DNA of 6,808 nt. Origin: Bryobacteraceae bacterium (GTDB lineage: Bacteria; Acidobacteriota; Terriglobia; Bryobacterales; Bryobacteraceae). Under the pieces are notes generated by a model that searched no databases, was not told the origin of the DNA, and saw only the letters and a list, made by a program, of their open reading frames with translations. Shown here piece by piece: positions 6,152-6,808 of the stretch. A program made the position numbers and the translations under genes. The stretch lies in contig JASHSD010000142.1 in the NCBI GenBank assembly GCA_030036985.1, positions 1 through 6,808 on the forward strand, written 5' to 3'. Position 1 is the stretch's first letter. Each line of letters starts with the position of its first letter.

Positions 6152-6750
6152 TGGGAGCGCTGGCGGTGGTCGCGGCGTACCTGATCGGCGGCATTCCATT
6201 CGGCCTCATCATTGTCAAATTGATGACCGGCGCCGACGTGCGCGAAAGCGGGTCGGGCAATATTGGCGCGACCAATGTGTTGCGAACCACGGGGCCTGTC
6301 GCCGGTGTGCTGACGCTCGTCCTCGATGCGGCCAAAGCGGCCGTCGCCGTTTGGCTCGCCGACAGACTTACGGGCGGGAACGAACTGTGGATGAGTTTCG
6401 CCGCGCTGGCGGTGCTCATCGGGCACGCATATTCCGTGTTTATCGGATTCAGGGGCGGTAAGGCGGTCGCGAGTTTCGTGGGCGCTTTTGCATATCTGAC
6501 GCCCGCGCCGCTGCTGGCGGTGGTGCTGTTGTTTGTGCTCGTGGTGGCGTGGACGCGCTATCTGTCGCTGGGATCGGTAATCGCCGCGGGACTGTTTCCT
6601 GTAGCCTGCTGGATGATCCTGCATCCCGGCTGGCCTGTGCTGGTCGCAGCGGTGGGAGCGGCGGTGCTGATCATCAGCCGGCATCGGGACAACATCGTGA
6701 GAATTCGCGCGGGTGAAGAGCGGGTCTTCCGCTTCCGCCGAAGCGCATGA
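6148..6750 (+). CDS. plsY: Glycerol-3-phosphate acyltransferase PlsY
   Basis: A 200-residue integral membrane enzyme that transfers an acyl group from acyl-phosphate (made by PlsX) to sn-glycerol-3-phosphate, the first acylation of phospholipid synthesis. The three conserved cytoplasmic loop motifs are complete: SGSGNIGATNVLR at 34-46; GHAYSVFIGFRGGKAVA at 92-108; and HRDNIVRIRAGEE at 179-191. Hydrophobic segments at about 3-25, 51-72, 83-99, 110-135 and 139-175 fit the family topology. The first ATG (6148) overlaps the thpR stop as ATGA; a second ATG follows directly at 6151, so the start could be one codon later. Its stop overlaps the gpsA start in the same way, linking it to the enzyme that makes its substrate. 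Confidence 0.97.
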   Translation: MMGALAVVAAYLIGGIPFGLIIVKLMTGADVRESGSGNIGATNVLRTTGPVAGVLTLVLDAAKAAVAVWLADRLTGGNELWMSFAALAVLIGHAYSVFIGFRGGKAVASFVGAFAYLTPAPLLAVVLLFVLVVAWTRYLSLGSVIAAGLFPVACWMILHPGWPVLVAAVGAAVLIISRHRDNIVRIRAGEERVFRFRRSA

Positions 6751-6808
6751 ACACCCTTGCCATCATCGGCGGAGGCGGTTGGGGCACGGCTCTCGCCTGC
6801 GTGCTCTC
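6747..6808 (+). CDS. gpsA: Glycerol-3-phosphate dehydrogenase [NAD(P)+] GpsA, N-terminal fragment
   Basis: Only the first 20 complete codons are inside the window; the gene continues past the right edge. They encode a start Met, a beta strand (TLAIIGGG) and GGGGWGTALACVLS, the dinucleotide-binding GxGxWGTALA signature of GpsA. The enzyme reduces dihydroxyacetone phosphate to sn-glycerol-3-phosphate, the substrate of PlsY encoded just upstream. The ATG overlaps the plsY stop as ATGA, as expected for tight co-translation. Confidence 0.93.
   Translation, partial: MNTLAIIGGGGWGTALACVL

Overview
The window looks like a stretch of an Acidobacteriota chromosome, possibly of the Solibacter/Bryobacter type. 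This assignment is inference from gene content and style. The DNA is GC-rich, and it carries a PEP-CTERM surface protein, an ECF sigma factor of the TIGR02999 type placed directly in front of a membrane Ser/Thr kinase with a long TPR tail, and dense gene packing with ATGA overlaps. No phage, transposon or CRISPR signal is visible.

Layout. (1) Bases 3-341 (+) are the 3' end of a PEP-CTERM protein gene; it converges on and overlaps the end of the kinase gene by 24 bp. (2) Bases 3786-318 (-) form a two-gene unit, an ECF sigma factor followed 10 bp later by a 949-residue kinase. The sigma factor lacks the acidic region 2.2 motif of ordinary ECF factors and has a threonine there, which suggests activation by phosphorylation, with the neighbouring kinase as the obvious candidate. 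(3) Bases 3787-4238 contain no protein gene. This gap is not empty: about 3870-4072 on the plus strand folds as a 6S RNA (closing helix, large central bubble with a hairpin on its 3' strand, long apical arm) and starts six bases after a TACAAT box. It is followed by a possible terminator, two further hairpins and a perfect REP-like palindrome. (4) Bases 5572-4239 (-) are a two-gene unit with an ATGA overlap: a degenerate receiver joined to a DUF3052-like domain, then a 3-methyladenine (AAG/MPG) DNA glycosylase. (5) Bases 5594-6808 (+) form an operon thpR-plsY-gpsA in which both junctions are ATGA overlaps; gpsA runs off the window.

How the genes work together. PlsY and GpsA are consecutive contributors to phospholipid synthesis: GpsA makes sn-glycerol-3-phosphate and PlsY acylates it. 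ThpR is an RNA end-processing enzyme that shares their transcript. The sigma/kinase pair is a self-contained signalling module. A 6S RNA transcribed divergently from it would put two different controls on RNA polymerase, a sigma factor and an RNA mimic of an open promoter, back to back around one 85-bp control region. The most notable unlisted elements are the 6S RNA candidate and the predicted phospho-switch in the sigma factor.
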